From: Butyricicoccus_A sp963588905
GTDB lineage: Bacteria; Bacillota; Clostridia; Oscillospirales; Butyricicoccaceae
Reading direction: 5' to 3'
Assembly (NCBI GenBank): GCA_963588905.1
Contig: CAVAJF010000013.1
Span: 1 to 64,000, forward strand
DNA: 64,000 nt
Part shown: positions 16,394 through 24,895 of the stretch, piece after piece
Numbering within the stretch: the stretch's first letter is position 1
Layout: each line of letters begins with the position of its first letter
Translations under genes and position numbers: made by a program
Notes under the pieces: generated by a model
Told to the model about the DNA's origin: nothing
Databases searched by the model: none
Seen by the model: only the letters and a program-made list of their open reading frames with translations

Positions 16394-17773
16394 ATGGAAC
16401 AAGACAAAAAGATCAATAAAATGGGTACGATGCCCGTACCGCGCCTGATGCTCTCCATGGGCATTCCCATGATTCTCTCTATGATGCTGCAAGCGTTTTA
16501 TAACATTGTGGACAGTGCGTTCGTATCTAACATGGCGCAGGACGGCGAAGCAGCCTTGACGGCACTGACACTCGCCTTTCCTATTCAGATGCTGCTCGTT
16601 GCGCTCGGCGTCGGCACAGGCGTTGGCGCCAATGCGCTGCTGTCACGCACATTGGGAGAAGGAAACCGAGAAAAAGTCAATCGCGTTGCCGGAAATGCAG
16701 AATTTTTATCGTTTGTCATCTGTATTGCTTCCATTGTGTTCGGCATCATTGGTGTGCGCGCTTATGTACAATCACAAAGCAATAACACCCTCGTCATTGA
16801 CATGGCGATCTCTTATCTGCGCATTTGCTGCTGCATCCCCTTCGGCATGGTATTTTTCTCCTGTTTTGAAAAGCTGCTGCAAGCTACCGGCAAATCGCTA
16901 TTTTCCACCATTGCGCAGGTTGCCGGTGCCGTGACAAATATTATTTTGGATCCTATCTTAATTTATGGTCTGCTCGGCTGTCCGGCATTTGGTGTCCGCG
17001 GCGCAGCCTATGCCACGGTCATTGGTCAGATCGTCTCTTGTGTTGTCGCTCTGGCATTTCATCTTGCCGTCAACAAGGAAATCGCAAACGGTCTGCGCTA
17101 TATCAAGCCGTCCAAGCGTTTGATTCAGCAGATTTATACCATTGGTTTGCCAGCAATTATCGCACAGGCACTCATGTCTGTCATGACCTACGGACTCAAT
17201 TTAATTTTAGGCACCGTGAGCGAAAATGCCGTGACCGCCTACGGTCTGTACTATAAAATTCAGCAGTTTTTGTTGTTTGCCGCCTTTGGTCTGCGCGATG
17301 CCATCACACCGATCGTTTCATTCAACTACGGAATGCGTGACAAACAGCGTGTCAACGCAGGCATCAAATACGGTATGCTGTACACCCTTCTCATCATGCT
17401 GATCGGTACCGTAGCCCTGGAACTGTTTGCTTCTCCGCTCGCCTCTATCTTTGGTCTGTCCGGCGAAACCGAACAGCTGTGTATCTATGCGATTCGCATG
17501 ATTTCACTCAGTCTGATTTTCGCCGGAGCCAATGTCGCCTTTCAGGGTATTTTTCAGGCTCTGCGCAGCGGTATGGAATCACTGGTCATTTCTCTGTGCC
17601 GACAGTTACTTTTTGTTCTGCCGGTCGCTTGGCTGCTGGCACGTCTTGGCTTGCACATCAATACGCCTTCGCTCGTCTGGTGGACATTTTTGTTTGCAGA
17701 AGCGGTCTCTGCCGCGATTTCCTGCATTTTCATGCGCCGCATTCGCAAAACCAAAATCGCTTCCATTGCATAA
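16394..17773 (+). CDS. MATE-family multidrug exporter
   Basis: Twelve-helix cation-coupled efflux protein of 459 aa. The N-terminal motif SMGIPMILSMMLQAFYNIVDSAFVS, the second-half pattern GLPAIIAQALMSV and the central IILDPILIYGL are typical of the Clostridial (DinF/NorM-like) branch. The ATG at 16394 follows AGTGAGGT. It has its own promoter and a leader terminator, and ends at a terminator shared with the convergent HAD gene. Substrate cannot be told from sequence. A second MATE gene lies at 33451. Confidence 0.92.
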   Translation: MEQDKKINKMGTMPVPRLMLSMGIPMILSMMLQAFYNIVDSAFVSNMAQDGEAALTALTLAFPIQMLLVALGVGTGVGANALLSRTLGEGNREKVNRVAGNAEFLSFVICIASIVFGIIGVRAYVQSQSNNTLVIDMAISYLRICCCIPFGMVFFSCFEKLLQATGKSLFSTIAQVAGAVTNIILDPILIYGLLGCPAFGVRGAAYATVIGQIVSCVVALAFHLAVNKEIANGLRYIKPSKRLIQQIYTIGLPAIIAQALMSVMTYGLNLILGTVSENAVTAYGLYYKIQQFLLFAAFGLRDAITPIVSFNYGMRDKQRVNAGIKYGMLYTLLIMLIGTVALELFASPLASIFGLSGETEQLCIYAIRMISLSLIFAGANVAFQGIFQALRSGMESLVISLCRQLLFVLPVAWLLARLGLHINTPSLVWWTFLFAEAVSAAISCIFMRRIRKTKIASIA

Positions 17774-17776
17774 AGA

Positions 17777-17810
17777 CAAAAGACGGATCTCAAGAGAGAC
17801 CCGTCTTTTG
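17777..17810. terminator. Bidirectional terminator between MATE and HAD genes
   Basis: AAAAGACGG-ATCTC/GAGA-CCCGTCTTTT hairpin with A and T tracts on both sides. The stop codon of the minus-strand HAD gene (17790-17792) lies inside the hairpin loop region. Confidence 0.85.
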
Positions 17811-18488
17811 ATTTATCTTGTCGCACAGCATCGTATACAGCTGTCCATGCTCCTGAATCACACAATCTACTTGTTCTCCGACCCAAATCAGACCGGAATC
17901 CTCCGGATCAATCACAATCACATAGCCAATGCCCGCTCCACGCGCTGCATATGCACCCGCCACAGCATCTTCAATCACAATACAGTCTTTGGGATGCATG
18001 TGCAGGCTCTTTGCCGCTGCACAATAAATGTCCGGTGCCGGCTTTCCACGAAAGCTGCCATCGGTACAGACAATATCTTCCCGCCGGAACCAACGATTTA
18101 ATTGCAGATTTTCATAATAAAAATCTACACTCGCAGGATTCGATGATGTCGCAATGGTAAACGGAATCTCATGCTTCTTGAGAAAATCCAAGATTTGTGG
18201 AATGCCATCTGCCAAATGAAACAGTTCCGGATGCGACAGACACAAATCCTTGTACGCCTGTCTCTTATCCAAAATCAACGTTTTCTTCTCATCCGATGTC
18301 AGGGAATTTCCCCAGAAAATATCGACGGTTTCTGTGCTGGATCTTCCATTGGCCGTGCGCAAAAACTGGTCAATGCCAATGCTGCGCCCCATGGTCTTTT
18401 CCGCCAGCATATTCCACGCCTGATATTGCAGAGGCGTATCGAACAACATCGTCCCATTGAAATCAAAAATCACTGCAAATTGCTGCAT
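17790..18488 (-). CDS. HAD-superfamily hydrolase, beta-phosphoglucomutase-like
   Basis: A 232-aa phosphatase or mutase of HAD subfamily IA with an alpha-helical cap. Motif I reads DFNGT, motif II is TIATSSNP, motif III lysine is in RGKPAPD and motif IV is IVIEDAVAGAYAA. The second Asp of motif I, the usual acid/base, is Asn; this variant occurs in some Firmicutes HADs but should lower classic phosphatase chemistry. The start at 18488 has GAGGAGG about 9 nt upstream; alternative GTG starts lie 6-9 nt earlier. It runs alone, convergent with the MATE gene. Likely a sugar-phosphate substrate, unproven. Confidence 0.85.
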   Translation of the reverse strand: MQQFAVIFDFNGTMLFDTPLQYQAWNMLAEKTMGRSIGIDQFLRTANGRSSTETVDIFWGNSLTSDEKKTLILDKRQAYKDLCLSHPELFHLADGIPQILDFLKKHEIPFTIATSSNPASVDFYYENLQLNRWFRREDIVCTDGSFRGKPAPDIYCAAAKSLHMHPKDCIVIEDAVAGAYAARGAGIGYVIVIDPEDSGLIWVGEQVDCVIQEHGQLYTMLCDKINQKTGLS

Positions 18489-18568
18489 CACGGACACCTC
18501 CTCTCAGATACACACCTTCTGGTTTCAGTATACTACAACCTTCGACACCCCGCAATTGATTTTCTTGT

Positions 18569-18598
18569 CATACTTTTTGGCGCTTCCCCATAACACTA
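18569..18598 (+). promoter_or_regulatory. Candidate sigma-E promoter of sipL-spoIVA
   Basis: CATACT... (ATA at 18570-18572) and CATAACACT (from 18589), 16 nt apart, resemble the mother-cell sigma-E pattern ATA-N16-CATACANT. The sporulation role of the next two genes supports it. Confidence 0.4.
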
Positions 18599-18643
18599 TA
18601 TCAACAGCATCATCCAGGAACACTTGACATAGGAGGAAGGCAT

Positions 18644-20131
18644 ATGGAACCGAAAAAAAGTACGTTTGGTATCAATCGTCTGCTGCTGGATACCACCAAT
18701 ACCTATGAAGAAACCGCAGATGCCATTGTCCCAGACACATTCCCCGATCTGATGCGCATCGCCGCCGTTTTTGGCAGCCCACAGCTCAAGGATGATGTGC
18801 CACAATCCGGCCGCGTCTTTTTGTCCGGCAGCATTCGCATGACGGTGTTTTATGTTCCTGAGGGCGGCGGATTGCGAAAGCTGGACATACCGGTGAGCTT
18901 TGCACACATTGAAGAAGCGGAAGATATTCAAGAAAGCTGTCAATTGTTCGCTTCCTGCCGCGTGGTGTCAGCCGACGCCCGCATTATGAATTCACGCAAG
19001 CTGTCTGTGACGGCAACGCTGTGCATCTCCTGTCAGGTATTTGCCCCGCAGTCACTTTCTCTGACAACAGGATTTGATGAAGCGGATGAAGCCTTAGAAA
19101 TCCTTCCCGCCTCTCACATTGTGACACTGCCGGTTTCAGCCTGCCGCCGAGAATTTACGCTGATGGACGATGTCAATCTCGCGGATTTTTCTCGATACAG
19201 CAGCATTGCCGTTCCCCGTGCGGAGCTGCGGCTTTCAGACTGCCGTCTGATGAATGAAAAGGCAATTATCAAAGGCGATGCTGTCCTGCATCTGCTCGCA
19301 GAGACAACCGACGGTCTCTTGGAAAACACCGATTGCGTGCTGCCATTTACACAAATTTTGGAAGCAGACGGCATGAAAGAGGATCAGCAGCTTTGCGTTC
19401 GTTTTTCTGTTCGCCATCTGGATGCCGAGCTGCGCGATGATGGTCTAATCAGTGTCGGTCTCGGTGCCTCGGTTCTGCTCACGGCCTTTGAAACGCTCAC
19501 ACTGCAAACGATTGAAGATGTCTATCATCTCCAACACCCTGTGCAGACCGAGAGCCGTTCGATAGAGCTTCCCACCTGCCGTCTGATTCCCGAAATGGGG
19601 TGCGAGGCTTCCGAGACGCTTTCCGTCGGCATGAAAATTGCGCAAATTGCCGATGTCACAGCGGTTCCTGACCGATTGATGCAGGAATCCTCTCCGCTGT
19701 CTCTGCGCATGATGGTCTGTGTGGTCTATCGCGCAGAAGATGGTTCCTATTATTCCATTCACCGCGCGGTGCAAATGCCGCTGGATGCACCGGAAACAGC
19801 CGGAACCGTGCGATTGCAGTCTCTGCAATGCCGCGCCTCTGCCGCAGTCAGCGGAGAAGATTCTCTTGTGTTATCTCTCAGCGGACGCTGTGCCCTGCTC
19901 GTGCAAGAGCCGCTTGCAATTCGTGATTTGACTGCCCTCACAATTGATACGGATGTATGCAGTTCTGCGGCTCCTGTGTCCGTGATCTTACGGTATATGG
20001 AAGCCGGAGAGCGTCTGTGGGACATTGCCAAGAGCTACCGCACGACAGTAGATGCCATTCGCCAAGCCAATCAGATCAGCGGGGATTCTATCAGCACACA
20101 GGCGCAAATGCTGCTCATCCCGGTCCGATAA
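18644..20131 (+). CDS. sipL: SipL-like spore coat protein (DUF3794 repeats, LysM)
   Basis: A 495-aa protein with DUF3794/SPOCS-type repeats (about 30-160, 165-290, 300-440) and a C-terminal LysM domain (about 447-495: YMEAGERLWDIAKSY...ANQI...LLIPVR). In Clostridioides difficile the protein with this layout, SipL, binds SpoIVA through LysM and is needed to fix the coat to the forespore. The ATG follows AGGAGGAAG. spoIVA begins 12 nt after its stop, so the partners are one transcription unit. There is no signal peptide, in agreement with mother-cell cytoplasmic action. Confidence 0.92.
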   Translation: MEPKKSTFGINRLLLDTTNTYEETADAIVPDTFPDLMRIAAVFGSPQLKDDVPQSGRVFLSGSIRMTVFYVPEGGGLRKLDIPVSFAHIEEAEDIQESCQLFASCRVVSADARIMNSRKLSVTATLCISCQVFAPQSLSLTTGFDEADEALEILPASHIVTLPVSACRREFTLMDDVNLADFSRYSSIAVPRAELRLSDCRLMNEKAIIKGDAVLHLLAETTDGLLENTDCVLPFTQILEADGMKEDQQLCVRFSVRHLDAELRDDGLISVGLGASVLLTAFETLTLQTIEDVYHLQHPVQTESRSIELPTCRLIPEMGCEASETLSVGMKIAQIADVTAVPDRLMQESSPLSLRMMVCVVYRAEDGSYYSIHRAVQMPLDAPETAGTVRLQSLQCRASAAVSGEDSLVLSLSGRCALLVQEPLAIRDLTALTIDTDVCSSAAPVSVILRYMEAGERLWDIAKSYRTTVDAIRQANQISGDSISTQAQMLLIPVR

Positions 20132-20143
20132 GTGGAGGTGTAT

Positions 20144-21622
20144 ATGGAACGTCAGAAGCTATACGAAGATATTAGCCGCCGCACCGGCGGCACCATTTAT
20201 ATCGGCGTTGTCGGGCCGGTTCGGACTGGAAAATCCACGCTCATCAAGCGCTTCATGGAAACTCTCGTGCTGCCCGGCATCGACAACGTGTATCGGCGCG
20301 AGCGCGCCAAAGACGAGCTGCCTCAGTCCGGTTCCGGCCGGACGATCATGACCGCAGAACCCAAATTCGTGCCGGAAGAAGCCGCCGAAATTGCACTGGA
20401 TGACGATGGGACATGCAAGATTCGTCTGGTCGATTGTGTCGGGTATCTCATTGACGGCGCTCTGGGGCAAAGCGAAGAAGACACACCGCGGATGGTATCC
20501 ACGCCATGGAGTGACACGCCGATTCCCATGGCGCAGGCGGCGGAACTGGGCACGAGAAAGGTAATTGCCGATCACTCGACCATCGGTCTGGTGGTCACGA
20601 CAGACGGCTCGGTGACAGATTTTCCGCGCGAAGCATATCTGGATGCAGAAGATCGCGTCATCCGAGAATTAAAGAGTCTGCACAAGCCCTTTCTCGTTCT
20701 CGTCAATTCCATGCAGCCAAACGGCGCAGATGCCCAGCGTATCTGTCAGCAAATTTCCGATTCCTATGATGTCACAGCTATTGCCGCAGACTGTATGAAC
20801 ATGGATACGGAAGAAATGGGTGCTGTGCTCAAAGCTGTGTTGTATGAATTTCCCGTGCGCGAAGTGGGGATTGTTCTGCCGCCATGGGTCAACACGCTTC
20901 CTGCCGGTCACCGCGTCAAAGAAGCCGTGTATGACGGCATTCGCACGCAGGCCAGTCATATCGGACGGATGCGCGGCATGAAGGCCTGCGCCCAGGCTCT
21001 GGCGCAGACAGAATATGTATCGGACGCGCAGGTTCTTTCAATGGAACTGGGCACCGGCAGTGTTCGGCTGGAAATGCGGATTCCACAGGAAATTTTCTAT
21101 CAGATCGCCGGTGAGCAATCCGGCTTGTCTATTCATGGAGAACAGGATCTCATCCCGCTGCTCACCAAGCTCGCCGCGGTGCAAAAAGAATATCAGCGGT
21201 TTGACGGCGCCCTACAGCAGGTGCAGCAAACCGGCTACGGTATCGTCATGCCAACCATTGACGAGCTGACCTTGGATGAGCCGGAAATTGTCCGACAGGG
21301 CGGACGATACGGCGTGCGCCTGACCGCTTCTGCACCGTCTATTCACATGATTCGTGCAGATATTCAAACCGAGGTCTCTCCTATTGTCGGATCGGAAAAG
21401 CAGTCTGCGGATCTTGTCGCCTATCTGATGTCGGAATTTAACGGAGAACCCGAACGTATTTGGCAAACCAATATCTTTGGTAAGTCTCTGAATGAGCTGG
21501 TCAGTGAGGGCATGAACACCAAGCTCGCCCGTATGCCGGAAGAAGCCCGCAGCAAGCTGCAGGAAACGCTGGAACGTATCATCAACGAAGGCTCCGGCGG
21601 TTTGATCTGCATCATTTTATAG
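20144..21622 (+). CDS. spoIVA: Stage IV sporulation protein A (SpoIVA)
   Basis: Coat morphogenetic ATPase of 492 aa, the same length as in Bacillus. It polymerises irreversibly on the forespore outer membrane to form the basement layer. Walker A is GPVRTGKST with Lys30, and the DCVGYLIDG and STIGLVVTTDGS segments match TRAFAC-class switch regions. The C-terminus ends in the conserved GGLICIIL, the part that contacts SpoVM in Bacillus. The start at 20144 follows GTGGAGGTG; an upstream in-frame ATG at 20132 overlaps that site. Downstream of sipL in one operon, with spoVM 4 kb upstream. Confidence 0.96.
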   Translation: MERQKLYEDISRRTGGTIYIGVVGPVRTGKSTLIKRFMETLVLPGIDNVYRRERAKDELPQSGSGRTIMTAEPKFVPEEAAEIALDDDGTCKIRLVDCVGYLIDGALGQSEEDTPRMVSTPWSDTPIPMAQAAELGTRKVIADHSTIGLVVTTDGSVTDFPREAYLDAEDRVIRELKSLHKPFLVLVNSMQPNGADAQRICQQISDSYDVTAIAADCMNMDTEEMGAVLKAVLYEFPVREVGIVLPPWVNTLPAGHRVKEAVYDGIRTQASHIGRMRGMKACAQALAQTEYVSDAQVLSMELGTGSVRLEMRIPQEIFYQIAGEQSGLSIHGEQDLIPLLTKLAAVQKEYQRFDGALQQVQQTGYGIVMPTIDELTLDEPEIVRQGGRYGVRLTASAPSIHMIRADIQTEVSPIVGSEKQSADLVAYLMSEFNGEPERIWQTNIFGKSLNELVSEGMNTKLARMPEEARSKLQETLERIINEGSGGLICIIL

Positions 21623-21640
21623 GCTATCACCCATATGACT

Positions 21641-21667
21641 CTATTTAAGTAGAATTTACTTAAATAG
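21641..21667. repeat. 11-bp inverted repeat after spoIVA
   Basis: CTATTTAAGTA / TACTTAAATAG with a 5-nt centre. There is no T run on the plus strand, so as a terminator of spoIVA it would be poor; it could be an operator or a processing site. Confidence 0.55.
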
Positions 21668-21720
21668 AGCTAAAAACGAGAAAATAACCGTGTTTTTATC
21701 GAATTTTGTGCACTTTCCAA

Positions 21721-21802
21721 TTGACAATGCGATAAAAAAACGCTATACTAAACACATGCTAACAAGGACGTTGCAGAAGGTATTCTGCGACGTTCTTTTT
21801 TT
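21721..21802 (+). ncRNA. Putative ~45-nt small RNA or orphan attenuator
   Basis: Consensus promoter TTGACA (21721-21726), 17 nt, TATACT (21744-21749). Transcription should start near 21756 and meet a 13-bp hairpin (21766-21778 with 21783-21795, loop GGTA) followed by seven T. No plus-strand gene follows before 22.9 kb. Nothing else is visible from 21803 to 21970, except a weak hairpin near 21853-21874. Confidence 0.5.
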
Positions 21803-21974
21803 ATTTCAGCATACCAGAGTATGAGACGCAGACCCTATCTGCACCTCCTTTTCCGCTGTTTCGTCACACGCAGCGGGAACCTTCGTATCACGAAAAACAA
21901 ACTCTATTCCTCTATACACATCTTCAATCATCTTTCACATGTGCAGAGGGTATGTATCGTCTTATCTCTCGTTT

Positions 21975-22014
21975 AAACAAACAGCGCAGATCATTCGATC
22001 TGCGCTGTTTGTTT
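21975..22014 (-). terminator. Terminator of the Crp/Fnr gene
   Basis: Perfect 18-bp stem (21975-21992 with 21997-22014) with an ATTC loop. The minus-strand tail is only TTTAAAC, but the AT-rich stem base compensates. Confidence 0.75.
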
Positions 22015-22019
22015 GCTTC

Positions 22020-22709
22020 TCAATCCAAAAGAGCTGCAATATCCGGCTGCATGTGAACATATCCATGCAGTCGTTTGGCATCCAAAATGGTAATGGTCTT
22101 TTCCATATGAGAAATGAGCTGTAAGTTCTCCAACTCCGCCAAAGAGCGATACAGCGTCGCACGGCTGACATTGAGCCGCCGAGCCAGTCCGGCAAAGCCA
22201 TCCACCAACCGTACAATTCCCTGTACCTCATGCTGCATCAGATACATGCCCAGCGCAATGCCCGGCGTCGGTGCCGTAAACTGCTGCAAGCGATTGACCG
22301 AGTGATGCACCTGATCTGCCAGCATCGTCAGATAATTCTCCCGAATTGTCGCATTTTCTTCCAGCAAATCACGCAGCTGCTGTTTTTTCAAAAACGTCAA
22401 TACACTGTTCGTCTTTGCCTTTACGCAGCACTCTACCACCGGAAGAACCTCAGAAAATAAATCTTCTACGCCAATAAACTCGCCGGGGCATATATTGTAA
22501 TATAACACCCCGTGCAGGTTTGTGACTTCCAGTTTTCCAGACAGCAGAAATCCCATGGTTTCTTCTTTCTGCAATTCTTGGAGATTTTCCCCTTTCAGCA
22601 GACTGAACGGCATCATGATCTGCGTCAGCCTATGAAAGCCTTTAATATCACAGCCGGAAAACAAGCTGGAATGCAAAAACTTGTTTTCTTGTTTCGCCGT
22701 CAGAGCCAT
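22020..22709 (-). CDS. Crp/Fnr-family transcription regulator
   Basis: A 229-aa regulator with an N-terminal cyclic-nucleotide-like beta barrel (about 20-130), a long dimer helix and a C-terminal winged HTH (VDGFAGLARRLNVSRATLYRSLAELE, about 168-193). The barrel has no clear cNMP phosphate cassette and no N-terminal FNR cysteine cluster, so the signal is unknown. AAGGAGG precedes the ATG. A consensus promoter faces away from the amidohydrolase gene, which may be its target because the two are divergent in a 229-nt gap. Confidence 0.88.
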   Translation of the reverse strand: MALTAKQENKFLHSSLFSGCDIKGFHRLTQIMMPFSLLKGENLQELQKEETMGFLLSGKLEVTNLHGVLYYNICPGEFIGVEDLFSEVLPVVECCVKAKTNSVLTFLKKQQLRDLLEENATIRENYLTMLADQVHHSVNRLQQFTAPTPGIALGMYLMQHEVQGIVRLVDGFAGLARRLNVSRATLYRSLAELENLQLISHMEKTITILDAKRLHGYVHMQPDIAALLD

Positions 22710-22759
22710 GGTATCCCTCCTTGCTATCTGTCGTATCTATGTAGCCTTCTATTGGGAAA

Positions 22760-22788
22760 ATTATACCGCGTATCACAGGCATCGTCAA
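22760..22788 (-). promoter_or_regulatory. Promoter of the Crp/Fnr gene
   Basis: Minus strand TTGACG (22783-22788), 17-nt spacer, TATAAT (22760-22765). Confidence 0.75.
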
Positions 22789-22877
22789 CCAGATTTTTAC
22801 AATGTTTCCCCTGATTTACCATGCATTTTTTGTCTTTCTTCCGGTTTACCGATACAATTTCTATTTTTCTGTACTGC

Positions 22878-22906
22878 TTGACCAAGTACGAAAAATACAG
22901 TATCAT
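22878..22906 (+). promoter_or_regulatory. Promoter of the amidohydrolase gene
   Basis: TTGACC (22878-22883), 17-nt spacer, TATCAT (22901-22906). Confidence 0.65.
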
Positions 22907-22938
22907 AAATCTGTTATATTAGAAACGGGGGAATCTCT

Positions 22939-23745
22939 ATGAAAATTATTGATGCGCATATTCATTTCAGCAAAGCAATCGCAAGCTTTGCACCGATGGC
23001 TGAGCAAGTGGGGCATCAATATACCGAACAACATTTACAGGAAGAATTTGCCCGTTTAAATATAGAACGGGCAGTCGTTATGGGAAACGGCAGCATTCGT
23101 CCGGAATGCCATCAGTACCCTGATTTTTTGCGGTATTGTATCGGTCTGGACAATCGGATTATGGAAGCACTGCCGGATGCACACATTCTTGACCTGCTCG
23201 AACAAAACCTACAGCGCGAAAGCTGTGTCGGCGTCAAGCTGTACCCCGGCTATAATCACGTATATGTCGGAGATCAGCGCTTTTTCCCGCTGTATGAACT
23301 GGCAGCACAGTACGACAAGCCGGTTGCCATTCACACCGGCTCAACTGCCAACGGCATGGGATTTTTGAAATACTGCCATCCGCTCACCGTCGATGAAGCC
23401 GCTGCACAGTTTCCTAAAACACGGTTTGTCATGTGCCATTTTGGCAATCCTTGGCTGCCAGATGCCGCCGCTGTCCTAGAAAAAAATGCCAATGTTTTCG
23501 CAGATCTGTCCGGTCTGCTCGAAGGATTATTCGATTTAGATGAACTGTTTGAAGAAAACAGCGGATATTTTTCTCTGCTTCGCACGTGGCTGGGCTACGC
23601 AGGCGGATATGAGAAAGTCATGTACGGCACCGACTGGCCGCTCGTCAACATGGAGCAGTATATTCACTTTATGCAGCGTTTGATTCCGGAAAAGCATCAT
23701 GAGAAGGTTTTTTATCAGACCGCAAAGTATGTATATCACCTGTAA
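22939..23745 (+). CDS. Amidohydrolase-superfamily metal-dependent hydrolase
   Basis: TIM-barrel protein of 268 aa in the amidohydrolase_2 family (related to aminocarboxymuconate-semialdehyde decarboxylase and uronate-type hydrolases). The metal site begins with DAHIHF, followed by VGVKLYPGY, AIHTGS, VMCHFG and the catalytic Asp in MYGTDWPL. GGGGGAA lies 7 nt before the ATG. It is monocistronic and divergent from a Crp/Fnr regulator. The substrate cannot be predicted. Confidence 0.88.
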   Translation: MKIIDAHIHFSKAIASFAPMAEQVGHQYTEQHLQEEFARLNIERAVVMGNGSIRPECHQYPDFLRYCIGLDNRIMEALPDAHILDLLEQNLQRESCVGVKLYPGYNHVYVGDQRFFPLYELAAQYDKPVAIHTGSTANGMGFLKYCHPLTVDEAAAQFPKTRFVMCHFGNPWLPDAAAVLEKNANVFADLSGLLEGLFDLDELFEENSGYFSLLRTWLGYAGGYEKVMYGTDWPLVNMEQYIHFMQRLIPEKHHEKVFYQTAKYVYHL

Positions 23746-23759
23746 GCAAGTTTCGCATC

Positions 23760-23785
23760 GCACCGCCGAAAGGCGGTGCTTTTTG
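23760..23785 (+). terminator. Terminator of the amidohydrolase gene
   Basis: GCACCGCC/GGCGGTGC stem with a GAAA tetraloop and TTTTT. Confidence 0.93.
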
Positions 23786-23897
23786 TTCTAATCACATATT
23801 TATTAAGATTTTCTAAAGTTTTGTTCCATGTCTTGTTTTTTATCCATATCGCAAGTATACTCTAAGCAGATATTGTTGAACCGGGAGACATTTTATT

Positions 23898-24281
23898 ATG
23901 AAATCTTCTATATTTTCTCGCTGTGTACATATCATTACATTCTGCACTCTTTTTCTATGCGCGATATGTATTATGTTTTTTATCCACTCGGTACCTATCG
24001 TATCTAACGGTGACAGATGGGCTCCAAACGGTATATTTTTTCTGCTCAATGCCATTTTCTGGTTTATACTTACGATTTTTATCATCGGAACTATTTTGTC
24101 CGTGATTTTATTTCTGTGCAATCTTATGCACTTTCGCAAGCTGCCTAAAAAAATCTTTTGGATAAATGCCGCGTTAGATATTTATCCCTTGTTGCTTCTA
24201 TTTATCGTTTCCGGCGGAAATGTATCTAATGTCGCACATCTGTTGGCTTGTCCTATCACTGCTTTTCCATTTTTCTCATAG
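23898..24281 (+). CDS. Hypothetical four-helix membrane protein
   Basis: A 127-aa hydrophobic protein with four predicted helices (about 8-30, 44-66, 68-84, 94-122). The ATG follows GGGAGA at a suitable distance. No family is recognised. It has its own terminator, is AT-rich compared with the housekeeping genes, and stands just before the phage-type lysis cassette, so it may belong to the same accessory segment. Confidence 0.6.
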   Translation: MKSSIFSRCVHIITFCTLFLCAICIMFFIHSVPIVSNGDRWAPNGIFFLLNAIFWFILTIFIIGTILSVILFLCNLMHFRKLPKKIFWINAALDIYPLLLLFIVSGGNVSNVAHLLACPITAFPFFS

Positions 24282-24290
24282 TATTTTATC

Positions 24291-24325
24291 GCAAAAAAGC
24301 TGTCCCTTTAGGGCAGTTTTTTTAT
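24291..24325 (+). terminator. Terminator of the membrane-protein gene
   Basis: CTGTCCC/GGGCAG stem with one bulge, flanked by A6 and T7 tracts. Confidence 0.8.
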
Positions 24326-24413
24326 TTTCCACAGGCTTGCAAGAAATTGATCTTTACAGAAAATTTTTCCAGATTATTATAAAGGCATCTCAATATGACA
24401 TGGAGGTGAACAT

Positions 24414-24605
24414 ATGTCAGAACTTCACGGGACACCTTGCCCAGAGTTAAAAAAGCTGATGGAAATTGTCGAATCACATGAACAGCGTCTCGGACGTGGA
24501 AACATTGAATTCGCGGTTATTTCCACCAAGCTCAACATCATTATGGCAATTCTCGCCGCTGTTGGTGTCACCGTTTGCGGTGCCATCATATCTATAATAT
24601 TGTAA
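24414..24605 (+). CDS. Small phage-type protein, XhlA-like (holin accessory)
   Basis: A 63-aa protein with a hydrophilic, helical N-terminal half (ELKKLMEIVESHEQRL) and a C-terminal membrane helix (about 42-63). This is the layout of XhlA-type proteins next to phage holins. GGAGGTGA precedes the ATG. The holin gene follows after 14 nt and the cell-wall peptidase overlaps that, giving a compact lysis cassette. The family call rests on layout and context. Confidence 0.65.
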   Translation: MSELHGTPCPELKKLMEIVESHEQRLGRGNIEFAVISTKLNIIMAILAAVGVTVCGAIISIIL

Positions 24606-24619
24606 AGGAGGCGATTTCT

Positions 24620-24895
24620 GTGCGCACACAGACCATCAGTTCGGATACCATCGCCCGTACCATTATTCTCGTTTTGGCTCTCATCAATCAGGTCTTAGCC
24701 ATTGAGGGAAAATCTGCGATTTCTTTCGCAAACAGTGACATTTATCAGCTCGTCTCATTGTGTTGGACGATTGGCGCATCTATTGCCGCTTGGTGGAAAA
24801 ACAACAGCTTCACCTGTTTGGCTTGTGAAGCAGACGAATGGCGCAAATGCCAAGAAAAAGACCGCAAACAGGGTTCGGAACAGAAAGGATCATGA
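24620..24895 (+). CDS. SPP1-family phage holin
   Basis: A 91-aa protein starting at GTG 24620 with AAAGGAGG upstream. The N-terminus SSDTIARTIILVLALINQVLA forms the first membrane helix; a second (IYQLVSLCWTIGASIAAWW) precedes NNSFT and a charged tail. This matches SPP1-type holins, which make the membrane pore that releases endolysin. Its TGA overlaps the next ATG (ATGA), so holin and peptidase are translationally coupled. Confidence 0.88.
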   Translation: MRTQTISSDTIARTIILVLALINQVLAIEGKSAISFANSDIYQLVSLCWTIGASIAAWWKNNSFTCLACEADEWRKCQEKDRKQGSEQKGS

